This document shows positions 1-12,600 of a DNA stretch of 64,000 nt, piece by piece. This DNA comes from Allodiplogaster sudhausi (Eukaryota > Nematoda > Chromadorea > Rhabditida > Diplogasteridae), in assembly GCA_945643635.1 (NCBI GenBank), contig CALZFC010000097.1:1170001-1234000 (forward strand), given 5' to 3'. The notes beneath the pieces were generated by a model. It ran no database searches, was not told the origin of the DNA, and was given only the letters and a program-made list of their open reading frames with translations. The translations under genes and the position numbers were made by a program. Within the stretch, counting starts at the first letter, position 1. Each line of letters begins with the position of its first letter.

Positions 1-137
1 GAGAGAGAGAGAGAGAGGAGAAAGAGAGAAAGAGAGAGAAAGAACGAGATGCTCATAGACAGACAGGCAATATGCAGGATCAAGTAAAATATTGAAGATA
101 ATATAAAATAAATTTTTAATTTCTATTGTTCTTCTAG
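1..137. repeat. (GA)n tract and intron end at window edge
   Basis: The window opens inside a GA-rich simple repeat (about 1-46), followed by AT-rich intron sequence that ends in a pyrimidine-rich acceptor (ttcttctag) at 129-137. This is the intron before the first visible exon of the acidic-protein gene. Confidence 0.7.
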
Positions 138-1609
138 GTATCTGGTGAAATCGTTGACTTGGACGACGACATTTATGAGGACGATGAAATGGGGATGGAG
201 AGATCTCCGACAGTGTCCAGTGAACAAGAGGCGGAGGAGCACTCGCCCGAGGAGATGAGAAGTGTAAGGGAGAGGGGGTGGATGCACTTGGAAACAGGGA
301 ATAATGCTGCTGTCGACAGCTTGGAGAACATAGTGCGGGCATGGGGACTTGGGGCACGGAAAGCAAGTTGGAGAAAGTAAAAACTGAATTTGTACGTCAG
401 AATATGGCTGCGGTATATCTCCAAGAGGAACAAAATCGGGTTGGGCCTATGAAAAAGAGGGTACCTTATTAACCCTGCCCAGAAATGACTGTTTCCCATG
501 CCTTCCAGAGAGATGGCTGGAGCGGAGATGAGAGCGGAGAACTAGCAGAAGAGGAAGGTTGTAATGAAGTATCCGATGATGAGGTTACTGCTTATATACT
601 TACTTATTGGCTAAGTAGTAGTCTATGAAGGTCTTTCGTGTTTTTGGCTGCTAAATTATCGTGTTAAAAGTAAGAATAATGCATGTAGTACGCTATTTAA
701 TTTGATGTTTTTTTACTAAAAAAAAACCCCTTTTACAGATTGAAACATCATCGCCATTGCTTGGCATACAGGATGAATCTGCCCTCCAAGAAGAAGATCA
801 GGGAGCCGAAAGGACGCGAGAGATGTCAGAGACGGCAGAGATAGCAGAGACAGAGGCAGGAATTCTTGGTGCTAATGTTACAGCTGTTTATTCAAATTGA
901 TTGTAGGCGCACCAAATCCCTGAACTGGATTCTACCGAAATATCCGATGCGGTATGTGTGGAAGGTTTGGAAGAAGAGGCAGACAGTGACATGGAGTCAG
1001 ATCAGGTTAGTAAGTTGACCCTCATTAGAGCGCTGCGCTTAATTGAAGGGAGATGAGCAAAAACTTATTGTTATAGAGAGGAAGAGAGAGAGAGAAAGAG
1101 AGAAGAGAGAGTGAGAGAGAAGGTGAGAGAAGAGAGAGTGAGAGGGAGAGTGAGAGAAGAGAGAGTGAGAGAGAGGGTGAGAGCTTGAAAGAGAATAGTG
1201 AAAGATAGTGGGCTGAATCATTTACTGTTTTACCTCAGGGAACCGAGCCCCCGTCCTTGTTGTCGATTGTGATTCCGGAGAAGAGGAAGTCAGAAGAAGA
1301 GCCAGAGGAACCGTGCCATACATCATGCACTCCGGTGTGAAGCATTTCTTTCTTTTTATAATAATTGTTCACAAAATACATGGATTAGAGTACGAAGCTA
1401 ATTAAGCTCTTGAATTCTTATTATTCTATTTTAAAGATTCTAATTGTAAAAGGGTGCCGACTTTTAGTTCCGATTACAAACATTAATATGCTGCTCTTAT
1501 TTAGGAAGCCGCTCCGGCGTTGGCGAGAGAGGAAGACATGGAAGATTCAAGGGGAGAGAGCAGCACTTCACCGCAGGAGGTTAGGAGAGAGATGGAGGTT
1601 AACTTAGAG

Positions 1610-1682
<73 letters not shown>

Positions 1683-2989
1683 AGAGTGGGAGTGAGAGAG
1701 ATCTAAGGAAGGAATGAGAGAAGAAAAGCGAGACCAGTTTGTAGACGATTACTGCTAAATATAAATTTCTTTTAAAATGAAATTTCCGTGTCAGGTTGTC
1801 GCTCCTCTACTTGGCTCCCCTCTCAGTGTTCCGACCAGCCGAGTAAGAGAGTCAGAAGGGCAAGAAGGAGAGGTGCCAGTTGTAGATCAGGAGCAGCAAT
1901 TACAGGTCAGCAGACATTTACAACAACAAATAAGTATGATCGAAGGAATTATTGCTCAAATTTAAAAAGTAAAGACCAGGAATAACGACAATTTTCAAAA
2001 CGTAGAAAGAAGATGAGACAGTATTTGAGTAGATAGTTACTAATATCCTCGTGATCAGTCTGTTTTAATTTTTATATGGCTTTATATTATAACTGCGTGT
2101 AAGCAGTAAACTGTGGAAGATTGCTTCTTCTTTTCTTCTTGAAGGCAGCGGCACCTCAACTGGCTTCGGCTACAGATGTTTCGGATGGCAGTGCAAGCGA
2201 GGCGTTGGATGATGAGATGCATGTGCTCCAGTCGGAACTTTGCCAGGTTTTTAGTTCTTTTTTCCCCAAATATTTTTTTTATTAATTTAAAAATTGTAAT
2301 AATTGAATTTAGTTAAAAAGTTAAAGTTCAATAATATTTCACCCCAAAAAATCCAAATTTTATATATATAGAATGCTGGCAGTGAACCGCACGATCTTGT
2401 AGATCAAATAAACGCTCACTCTCATGTTTGCTACTCCGTAGAAAAGGTTTTTTTTATTTACTCAAATTATTTGTTCAGTATATGTATCGTCGTATTTTTA
2501 TCATGCTAATTCTGTACAAATATCAATTTTGTTACCGTAAATAAAGGTAAAGTTAAAATTAAAAGTTAGATACTCGGTAGGTTTTCTCTACATGCCGGTT
2601 TATGGAAGCTTACAAGAGTGATTTCCTTTTCTTTAATCCGAATCTGATGAGAACGGAAGAAGGAAAGAAGAAGAGGGCTCGTCTTCAAGCCATCATCGAA
2701 CATCAGTTGACAGAGAGGAGGAGCGAGAAGAGAGCGGGACTGAGGAGAGAAGACCACGAGAAGGAGAGGAAGAAGAAGATGACAAGGAACCGGATGAGGA
2801 TGTCCCGCCCACTCTCTCGCCAGCAGAGAGCAACGGCAGTGACGAGCCTCCTCCCCTTCTTGTTCCACAGGTCAGCCTTCCATACTGTAGGGTACACAGT
2901 AGGATGCTGAAATTGATTTCGCGGTACCCTTTGGTATTCGCCGGCTTGAACACATAGAGAATCGAAATCAGCTTTCAGGTTCAAGATGA
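138..2989 (+). CDS. acidic Glu/Ser-rich protein, 3' part of gene (partial)
   Basis: I do not recognise this protein. Ten exons can be chained in one frame: 138-263, 739-876, 907-1005, 1239-1334, 1505-1579, 1795-1905, 2145-2246, 2372-2446, 2652-2870 and 2903-2989 (stop TGA 2987-2989), giving about 375 codons. Every exon is a multiple of three and every intron is phase 0. The product is rich in Glu, Asp, Ser and Pro (for example EEDDKEPDEDVPPTL in the ninth exon), has no obvious domain or membrane segment, and is probably disordered. The start lies upstream of the window. Two junctions are uncertain. The second intron would be only 30 nt (877-906), or would use a GC donor. The last intron is 32 nt (2871-2902) and could be read through, giving a different C-terminus ending at 2957. 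The gene is tail-to-tail with eRF3. Confidence 0.65.
1612..1680. repeat. (TA)n microsatellite
   Basis: An uninterrupted TA run of about 69 bp in an intron of the acidic-protein gene, followed by a GA-rich stretch. Confidence 0.95.
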
Positions 2990-3102
2990 CAAGTAGTTGC
3001 TCAACGCATGTGATCTACGACTAGCTCCGGCCTTTTCCAGCTTCATTTCCCCTCAATCAGTATTGAAGTCGTTTAACACTATCCTACGAAATTTTTCTGT
3101 AA

Positions 3103-3108
3103 AATAAA
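3103..3108 (+). promoter_or_regulatory. poly(A) signal of the acidic-protein gene
   Basis: A canonical AATAAA lies about 115 bp after the stop codon, in the convergent gap before the eRF3 3' end. Confidence 0.5.
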
Positions 3109-3673
3109 AGATAAAGGTGATCAGTTTACATCGATTCGTGTTTTATCAACGAAACGCTTGCGAATCGACAGAGACAGGGGCTCTTCCACGTAAGGCATAC
3201 AGTCGCATAGGAAGAAACAATCAAAGAGAGAAACAACTCTACTTAAGAAGTTCGAGAGTGTTATTAGGCGACTAATCCCACAGAAAGAATATATAGACCA
3301 ACTGTAAATACAGCCTCTATAGTTCGATTTAACAATCAGCGGGGGTGATAATTCGATTGGCGTTAAATTAGATAAATCTGATTGCAGTCAAAAACGCTGC
3401 CGCTGTGGAGAAATGTAATGGAGATGTGCCAAGTGGGGCCAGGAGGGAGGGAGGGAAAGGGGAGAGGGAGGGAAAGGGGAGAGGGAGAAAAAAGGGGAGA
3501 GGGATACAGAAGTGAAAGAGGAAAACAACGGGGGAGTCAACGACAGCCATTTGTAATGTATTACTCTTATCACAAACAAGACTCCAAAACCATTTGGAAA
3601 AAAGGAATTCATGCTCAAGAAAGGCATGAGAAGAATAAGAAGAGAGCAGGGAGAGCAGAGGGAACTTCCTAAA
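3109..3673. other. convergent intergenic region
   Basis: Short gap between two genes facing each other tail-to-tail. It contains a purine-rich stretch (about 3440-3500) but no convincing ORF. It should hold the eRF3 3' UTR, though I see no clear AATAAA on the minus strand. Confidence 0.5.
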
Positions 3674-6600
3674 TTACTCGACGACTTTGAGCACCTTGCC
3701 TATCGCGATCGTTCGGCCTTCGTCCCTGAAAATGACATCATTCATTTTAAAGATATTAAGGACAATTTCACTTTATGTAATACTGCATGAATCTTGAAGG
3801 CGTGCACTTTGACAGATGCTTACTTTATTCGCTCAATGTGGATTACTTTTTACAAGTAGTTCTGTGGGTAAAGATTTAATTTAGAGATGTTTTGGTAATC
3901 CCTTGTAGTCTCTAGAGCAAAAAGGGTTTGGGCCACCCAGACCCTTCTTTTCCGCAGATTTATGAGGGTACCTCTGAGATGGACCCCTTTCTGACCTGAG
4001 AGTGAATCGGCCGAGTTGAGGGAGTTCCTTGAATGGCTCGAGACAGAATGGCTCTCCGCTCTCCAGTCGCATGATGCACTTCTCGTCCTGCTTCACGAAG
4101 CGCGCCTTCTTCTTCTCGCCCGTCTTCTTGTCAATCGTGCATATCACAGTCTAGGTGGATAAGATGGGTTACAGTAACCAAGGCATGTCTCTCTTTTTTT
4201 CTACTTCTAATAATAATACTCAAAGAATAGGATTTAAATCATTTACACATAAGATCTACTTTTTTTTAATCGGAAGAAACGCATATCTCATTTCCAACGC
4301 CGTACTAAAAGTTATGACTAATTTAGAGGCACAAGACCAATTGTCATATTTTTGCGAAACGTGAGATAGGAAAGAGCAGTACCCTGACGGTGACTTCCTC
4401 GACAGCCGACTGAATGTGCAGCACGCAAGAGTAGCCAGGCGCGATGATTGACTTGTGCTCGAGGATCACCACCTAAAGTAGCCTTTCTTTATCAATCTAT
4501 CAGGGAAAACTACAATTCAGATTACAACATATAATCTCATCTTCCTTGACCACCCTAAAATCGGTCCAATCAAACGAGATCAATGTTCTGATTGTTTCGA
4601 CCAAACGAAGAGGAATCATATCGTAGGTCAAATGAATCGCCAACTTGCAGGAGAAACAGCTAACCTCGGCATCGAAGACTCGGCCGACCTTGCAGACGGC
4701 GTCGGGGGAGCAGATGATGAAGCCGGACTGCAGGTCTGCCTCTTCCACTCCCTCAAAAAACAACCGATGTTGAAATAGTGTTTTACATAGAAACTTTAAT
4801 ACAAATAGAACTTTTATTTAGTCTCCAATGGGTTAATGGAAGGAAGAATTTTTATTTATTTATTTATTCATACATCAATTTAAAGATGTGACAACAAATA
4901 GAATACCACGTCATGCTATCAATGCAACTAATGAGAAAGGGGAGGGGGAGGTAGGGAAAGGCCGGCAACACTGAACCTCCAGGCATGTGACGTAAATAGA
5001 GCGGGGGGAGCGACTTCCCGAGGGGTGGGCCAGGAGTGTGCTGGCGCCACACACCAGGAGGTGCAGAGTGCAGCAAAGGGGAGTGAAAGGGGGGGGGGAG
5101 AAGAGTAGTATAGTTCATATACATGTATGTATATGTAAAGATAAAACAAACTCTCTGCACTGGATAAATTAAAGGAAATATAGCATTATAGATTTGAATA
5201 ATCTATTCGAAAAATGTCTAGAAGCGGAATACTCTCAATATGTTTCTTAAAGATTGTAAGGCTCTGAGATTGCACTGCAGAGGACGGAAGAGACATGTAT
5301 CGACTAGGCAAACGGATGGCAAAACTATTATGACGAATCTGGAGCTTCCAGCGAGAAATATGAAAATTGTGCACAGATACACGACCGTTTGAAGCCTTAA
5401 AAGTAATAAACTTGCTAAGTTCGACATCTACAAGCTGATGCAAAATTTTATAGAAGAATAAAAGATCACTACGAGTGCGTCTAAGCAAGAGAGATGGGAG
5501 AGAGAAAATTCTTAGACGAGCATCGTAACAAGGCAGATCAGAAAAAGATAATGTTCTAGAAACGGTAAAGCAACGAATATAAAGTAATCTAGTAAATACA
5601 TGTTGTACATTCTCTAGTTTACGGATCAACTGCTTCTTATAAGGTGACCAAACTACAGATGAGAATTCCAGAATTGGTAAAACATATGCATTATAACATC
5701 TGATATAAATCAAAGCAGTTTTAGATTTAAGTGATCTAAATATGGCATATATAAGTACAAGTGCACGACGGCAAATATATTCAATATGAGCCGTAAAAGA
5801 AAGATCAGAATCAATAAGAATGCCGAGATCACGGACAGGAAGAACGGCAACAGAGAAGTTCGAAGATGGAGTGAGAGGGTATGGGAGTTTGGGATTTCTT
5901 TTGCCTAGGTGTAATACGCTGCACTTTTGGTGAGCGATGCTTAACTGCATGTTTTGGCAGTATTCTGATAGTCTAAGTGAAGCTTGAGAGAGTTGATGGT
6001 GAGCGGGAGAAGGTGTTTTTGGATCAAAAGAGGTGTATAGCTTTAGATCATCTGCGAAAAGAGAGCATTTTACAAGAGAGAAGGGCGACAAAACTTGTGG
6101 GAGATCAGAAATGAAGCAAATAAAAAGAAGAGGAGACAAAACACAGCCTTGCGGCACGCCACTCAGGACAGCTTTAGGACTCGACAAGGAATGGTTTACA
6201 CGTACTTTGAAAGACCTGTCTGTTAGAAAAGATGAAATCCAGTTTAGAAGATTTCCTCCAATGCCAATAAATGAGAGTTTGTGGATTAGCTTCTTGTGAG
6301 AGACAACATCAAAGGCCTTGGCAAAGTCATAATAAAGAATGTCGGAACTGAGTCCTTTGTCTAGTGCAATTATCCAATCATTAGTAGACGAAAGCAAGTT
6401 TGTCTCAACTGAACGACGAGAACAGAAACCATGCTGTTGAGACGGAATAATGTTGTTAAGATTCAACCACCAAAGGAGTTTAGGGCGCATGCACCGCTCA
6501 AACACTTTTATTGGGGCAGGAGACAAAGAGATAGGACGGAAATGAGAAACTTGAGTTGGCATGATAATTTTGTTAAGCGGAATGACAATTGTCTGTTTCC

Positions 6601-9600
6601 AGAGATTGGGAACTTTCCCAAGAGACAGAGACAGATTAAATATGTAACTCAGTGGTTCAGCTAAGACGGCAGCGCATTCGCGATAGACAACCTGGGGAAT
6701 ATTTTCAGCTGTGAGGGAGACAGACCGCTTGAGCCGCTTAAGATGCATTTTTACAGTTTGTGGCATAATTAGAATATCCGTGAGAGAATGTGAAAGAGAC
6801 GGGCAATGAGAGAGATCAGGAAGGGAGCCGTCATCATTTATGAAAACAGAGGAAAAATACTCAGCGAGAGCATTAGCCTTGGCTAGATAGCCTACAAATT
6901 GATTGTTAGAAGGATCAGAGAGCGAAGCAATAGTGGGAAGGCGCTTAAGACGACAACCAACATAGGCGAAGAGAGATCTGGAGGACTGCATAAGATGAGA
7001 TTCACAGTTACGGTTATATTTTTCTATTTCACGAGAGATCTTTTTACAAACCCGGTTGTATTCGGCGCGCACCGGCTGACAATTAAGCTTAAAGTACAGA
7101 GCAGTTTTATGAGAGATAAGTGCCTTAATGTGAGGAGGATAAGACTCGAAAGGGACGCGTTTCGAGCGCAAGGGAGTAAATTCATAGAGATGAGAGGATA
7201 GGACAGCGAGAAAGCGTTCATGTAATTCGTCAATGGAGGAAAACCCATCAAATGCATCTATCCATGAAACCGAGGAGAGAGCAGAAGTGAGGCGAGAATA
7301 ATCAGTTTTTCGAAAATCATAAAGCGGTTCGGCCACGAAAGGAGGAGTATCGAGAGAGAGCTTAAAGTTGACTATCGAGTGATCAGAAGAGGAGAAGGGA
7401 GAAGATACAACACAAGAGAAAATGCAGCCTGGAGGACCTAAAACAACATCTAACAATTTATCACCACGAGTGGGGGAACGAACGTATTGAATCAAATTTA
7501 GATCATTGGAGAGGTCAAGAAGTATCTTCGCTTGACCACTAACAGATGCCGAAGATTTAGGTGTAGCAGAGGACCAATCAATGTGCAAATTAAGATCACC
7601 TAGCAGAATGGCAGCATGGGGTATTGCAAGAAGAGAATCGAGGCAGTTGAAAAGAGCAGAATTCTGAGGAGTGGTGGTGGAGGGAGGACGGTAAGCAAGG
7701 ACAAGGCGAGTGCGAGAGACAGTGAGAGGAGAACTAAGATCTACAGCAATGACATCGCAATTAGACTTCAACGAAAATTTTACAGGAACTGCATCTAAGT
7801 AATGAGAGCAGAGAATCAAGATGCCACCACCACGTTTTGCTAGACGATCTGAGCGGAAAATATTATAAGGCAAATTTGCAACAATTTCAGAATCCAGAAT
7901 ATTAGCATTGAGCCAGGTCTCACATATGGCAACTATATCTGGCTTGTACAGAGAAAGAAATGCGTGTAACTCATTAAGCTTTTTTACAAGAGAGCGGGCA
8001 TTAAACATAGAGACAGAAATTTTTCCGGCGCCTAGCCAGAGGCGTTTCCCTGACCTTGTGGAGCGGCAGAGTGGGCAGAGGGTACAGCTGATGGGATGGA
8101 GAGAGAAGCCGGCGGAATGGTGTTCCGCACACGGCCCAGAATCTCACTCTTCACCCACAGCTCGTCCCTGTAGATGCACCACTGTGACTGCGGCTGCGTG
8201 CGACGCAACTCGGCGAGATGCTTGCGCATCTCACCGAATCTCACGCGCTCCTCGAGTGTCATGCTCTTCCTGAGATAGACCCCTTTCCACTGCTCGCACT
8301 CTCTCAATGTCCTTGCTGCCTTGAGGCAGCGGAGCTGATGCCCCCTTGTGGGCAATACACACTTGAGCAAGCGGGGAGTGTTATCATCGCGTCGCCCCAT
8401 CCGAAAAACGGAACTAGGGCGGCACTCCACTCCCATTGCATCAAGGAGCTGACCCATTCGCACCTCATCATCGGCCACCTTGGCCTGGTGCGAAGCGGCA
8501 GTGGACTCTGGCAAGCCAGCGACCACGATCGATCGGGCACGAGAGAGTGGGTCATCGCTAGGATCAGAGGGAGAGACAGAGGACGGGACAGGGATAGCAT
8601 TGCCAGTGGCACCGGAAGCGGAAGAAGAAGAAGGAAGCGGCCAGGAAGGAGAGGCAGACTGAGCATTGGCGAGTTTGGAGACATGCTCCAGTGTGTTTGC
8701 CAGCAAGGTAAGCAACTGAGACAAAATGGCCCACGTTCCATCCGGAACACCCTCGGGCCTTGCACCAGCAGCCAGACTCATGGAGTCGATGACCAGTTTG
8801 CCCAGATCGGACGCTGGCGAGTAGCACACGGGGTCCGGATTTTTACGCTTGTTGCCACGAGGAGGAGACATTTAGAATAGAAAATGAGAAGATAATGAAA
8901 TTAGATAAATGGAGAGCAAAGATGGAGCGACCGCACTTGGCGGGCTAGAGAGAGCGAATGGCTAGAGAGAGCGAATGGCTAGAGAGAGCGAATGGCTAGA
9001 GAGAGCGAATGGCTAGAGAGAGCGAATGATATATTTTGTTTATATGATTATTTCTGATTGAAATTTCTCTATGGAAAAGGATATTCAAAAGACTATAGAA
9101 AGAAAGGATGAAGCTGACCTTCAGCTTGAACCGAACATTGTCACCACACACAACCCGCTCGGACTCCACTTCGTCCGACCAAATCTGCGTGACTTGCACA
9201 ACTTGCTGCAAAAGAAGAACAATGTCATTGAGGAAGTCATAGGTTCACAATTGAGGATATTGACTTGCTGTCCAAACAATATTTCTTTGTCATTTTTCAG
9301 CTAAAAGAGATGGCAAACCCTGTTCGGCATCACCAGCAGATTCTGTCCCTTGGCCACGCAGCCCGATTCCATCTTGCCGATCACGACAGTTCCCATCTCC
9401 TGAATGGAAGAAGACCAATTCGAGCCATGAGAGTAGTTGAGAAAAAATTCTTGTAAAACAAAAACAATCAAAAAAACTGCTCAATCGAACAAATTTCCCC
9501 AGTATTAAGGAATAAAATGAAAAGTGAAAAAAAATAAATAAATAAAACCGCTGCTGACACTGTACTTGTCGTGGATGATGCATCGGACTGGCCCGTTGAA

Positions 9601-12600
9601 GTCGCGCGAGATCGAAGGCAACATCGTGTCCACGTACTCGATGAAACAGGGGCCACTGCAAAATTACAATGTAAACAGCGCAATAATTAAATGTCGATAT
9701 TGTTTTCATAATTAAAATCAATAATTTAATGTCAGCATCCTCCTACTCGTTCTCCACTAACAAGAACGGATTTGGCTAATATATTTCATTCCAAAAATCT
9801 ATCATTAATCTTTGCAATTGCAATTTTTTAATGATTTCACAAGAGACTTCATATCGTAACAATTTTGCAAAGACATAAAAAACAAGTGGTTATTCATGAT
9901 TGAAAACTATAAAGGAAAAAAACATATTCGTCATACCTGTACCATCCTCCCTGCTCGCTCGAGGGACGATCCTTCATGAAAGCACCCGTGAGTCCAGAAA
10001 CCGGGATGTACGTGATGTCCGTCTTGGGGTTGAAGCCACACTTCTTGAGATAAGGAGTCAGCTTATCTTGAATTTCTGTGTACCTGCAAAGAAAGGAAGT
10101 TCGGATAAAAAAGATTTCTCCTCATATATTGACCATAACCGGTCTCTCACCTTGCTTCATCCCAGTTCACAGTTGGATCGTCCATCTTGTTCACCAGGAT
10201 TACGAGGTAGCGGACACCGGCAGTCTAAAGCAGAAGGCTCGCTCCTTCGCTAGGTTTAGAGCAAAAGAAGTATTTGAATACAAGCTCAGTGAAACGTGCC
10301 CCTTAGTAGTTTAAAGAGGCTGTCCATGGATCCTTAAGCTCTACCGTCTTTTACTGTATGCGTCTTTCGTTGTATTCTGTTCTTAGGATTACGGTAGTTT
10401 TAAGGTCTCTGGCCAGGCTCTTTAAGCATGAAATGTGCCATTGATAATTGCTACAACGTGTTCATGTGTGCTTAGACAGCAAAACACGCAGCAAAAATCA
10501 GGAATGAAGTAGTGTTGTCGACAGCTCAGATCCACCCTGGGTTTCGGCATCAACCCCACCACGAATTTTACTGACATTTTAGGGACTAAAAAAATCAGTA
10601 ACGGAATGCCCAACAAGGGGTCGAGGGCCATGCACGGCGCATGGCTCCATGGTTCGCCAGGATGTCGATACCTGGTTTTATTCCCTCGGCAACAAACCGA
10701 CCTTGACAAGCATGGCGTGCTCGCGTGTCTGGCCTCCTCGGTCGAAACCCGTCTCGAATTCGCCCTTGCGTGCACTGATCACCTGAAATAGCACCAGAAA
10801 CTAATTGAACAAAACATTCATTACATCATTCATACAATAAACAAAATATATACATAAAATGTAATGGACTTGTACATAATAACCATCTATTTATATTCCT
10901 TTTCCATATCTTGACACATTTATAATTCTATTAATTGAAGTATAATAAATAAATAGCAAAAAGAAAATCTACCAAAGACACAGTATACTTAGGTTAATTG
11001 AGTGTGTAAAGATTACGCTATCCTTTTTTCAACAAACGATTACGGTACCCACCAGAACGGCGAGATCTGCCTGGTTGGCTCCGTTGATCATGTTGGGAAC
11101 ATAGCTTTTGTGCCCGGGTGCGTCCAGAATAGTAAAGTGTCGTTTTTCCGTCTCGAAGTAAGCCCGGCCGCATTCTACCTGTAAAAAGACCATTAGAAAA
11201 GGCAACAAAGAAACATTAAAAAAAATCCTCTTCTTGATTTGTAAAAAAAAAACATAATACAAGGCAATGTTTGTCAAATGCGAAGAAACACAGCCTGACC
11301 GTTTTGCCCTTCTCTCGCTCCTCTTCATTAGTGTCAAGTGCCCACGAAAGATACCTGAAGAAATAGGAGAATAACGAGTCTGCATTTCCAGACAACGATG
11401 CGGTATTACAGTTATAAGAAGATGTCCCTAATTAATCTAATAACGTATTCTATCCTTCACTTCTCTAACTATTAGAGTTGTTGGCTGAACTAGGGGAGAA
11501 ATAGAATGCCAGTGAATTGAATCAGTTTATCCAAATCAATATATCCCGCACAGTTGTACGTGCAGAAAACGAAAGATATCCTCACCAGCTCTCTCTTCCC
11601 TTTTCCTTCGCCTCCTTCTCGTACTTCTCCAGTGTTCGCTTGTCGACCATCCCCGTGAGATACATCAGTTGGCCTGAGATGAAATCTCTTTTATTCTTAC
11701 TCAACGAACAAGATACCACTTCTGAAACGATTGACTATAACTGGGTAACCAATTATACATGAAAGCGGTGTTTTTTTAGAAATATAATACCAATTATTTT
11801 ACGATAAATATAGTAACTTTACAATAACCTCCGATGGTGGATTTGCCAGCGTCGACGTGGCCAATGAAGACAATGTTGATGTGTTCCTTGTGAGTGCCAT
11901 CTAGACTAGAGATACCTTGAACTTTGTTGGCATTAGAAGTGGGGTTCTTTTCCGAGGAACCAATAGATAAACAAACATCAAGAAGGAAGAAGATTAGTGA
12001 TTATTAGCAAAAATTTTAATATATCATAACTCTCGGTGAATAATAAATTGTGCGGGATTAACAAGAAAAGTGGGTGCTACCATCCACGTAGACAACTCGC
12101 TCGAACTTCTTGGTCAGCGTGGGAATGATATCCGGAGTGGCATCGGACAGCTCATCCGGCTCTGTCCTCAGGGCAGACACTGTAATGAAGCTAATTAGAT
12201 TCAGTGCCGAAAAAGGTTCAGTGGACTACTGTAGACGGTGGAGCACTTGCCGAGATTTGATTTGGTGGGTTCAACGCGGTAGATTCACCGATCTCTTTTA
12301 ACACAAACCACTTTTGCGAGCAGAACACAAAAGATTTTGTAAAAAAAAAAACCCGTTTCGGGAGGTGCTTCTTCAGCTGGAGGTGCTTCTTCGTCGAAAG
12401 CTTCATCCGGAGCAGCAACATGGGGTGCCGAGATCTCTTCTGCAGGCTCATCTCGCATCTCCTCGTCCCAGTCTAAGCAGGATCATGATCATTCTTACAG
12501 GTGTCATGTATACCACATCCTGTGTAGAACGATTGTGGAAACGAAGCTAATAGATTTTAATTTAACGAGAGAAAGTACACTTTGCACGAATAGTAATGAA

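Larger units (their letters stand above)
4849..9027 (-). mobile_element. CR1/Jockey-group LINE (non-LTR retrotransposon), apparently intact
   Basis: A non-LTR element sits inside eRF3 intron 13, on the same strand as the gene. In element order it has five 17-bp tandem repeats (9027-8943), ORF1 (8871-8032), ORF2 (8008-5186), a 3' UTR, and an (ATAA)n-like tail at about 4869-4849. Both ORFs are open without frameshift or stop, so the insertion is probably young. The exact 5' limit lies between 9028 and the exon at 9119. I found no certain target-site duplication. Clade assignment is by motif resemblance only. Confidence 0.88.
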
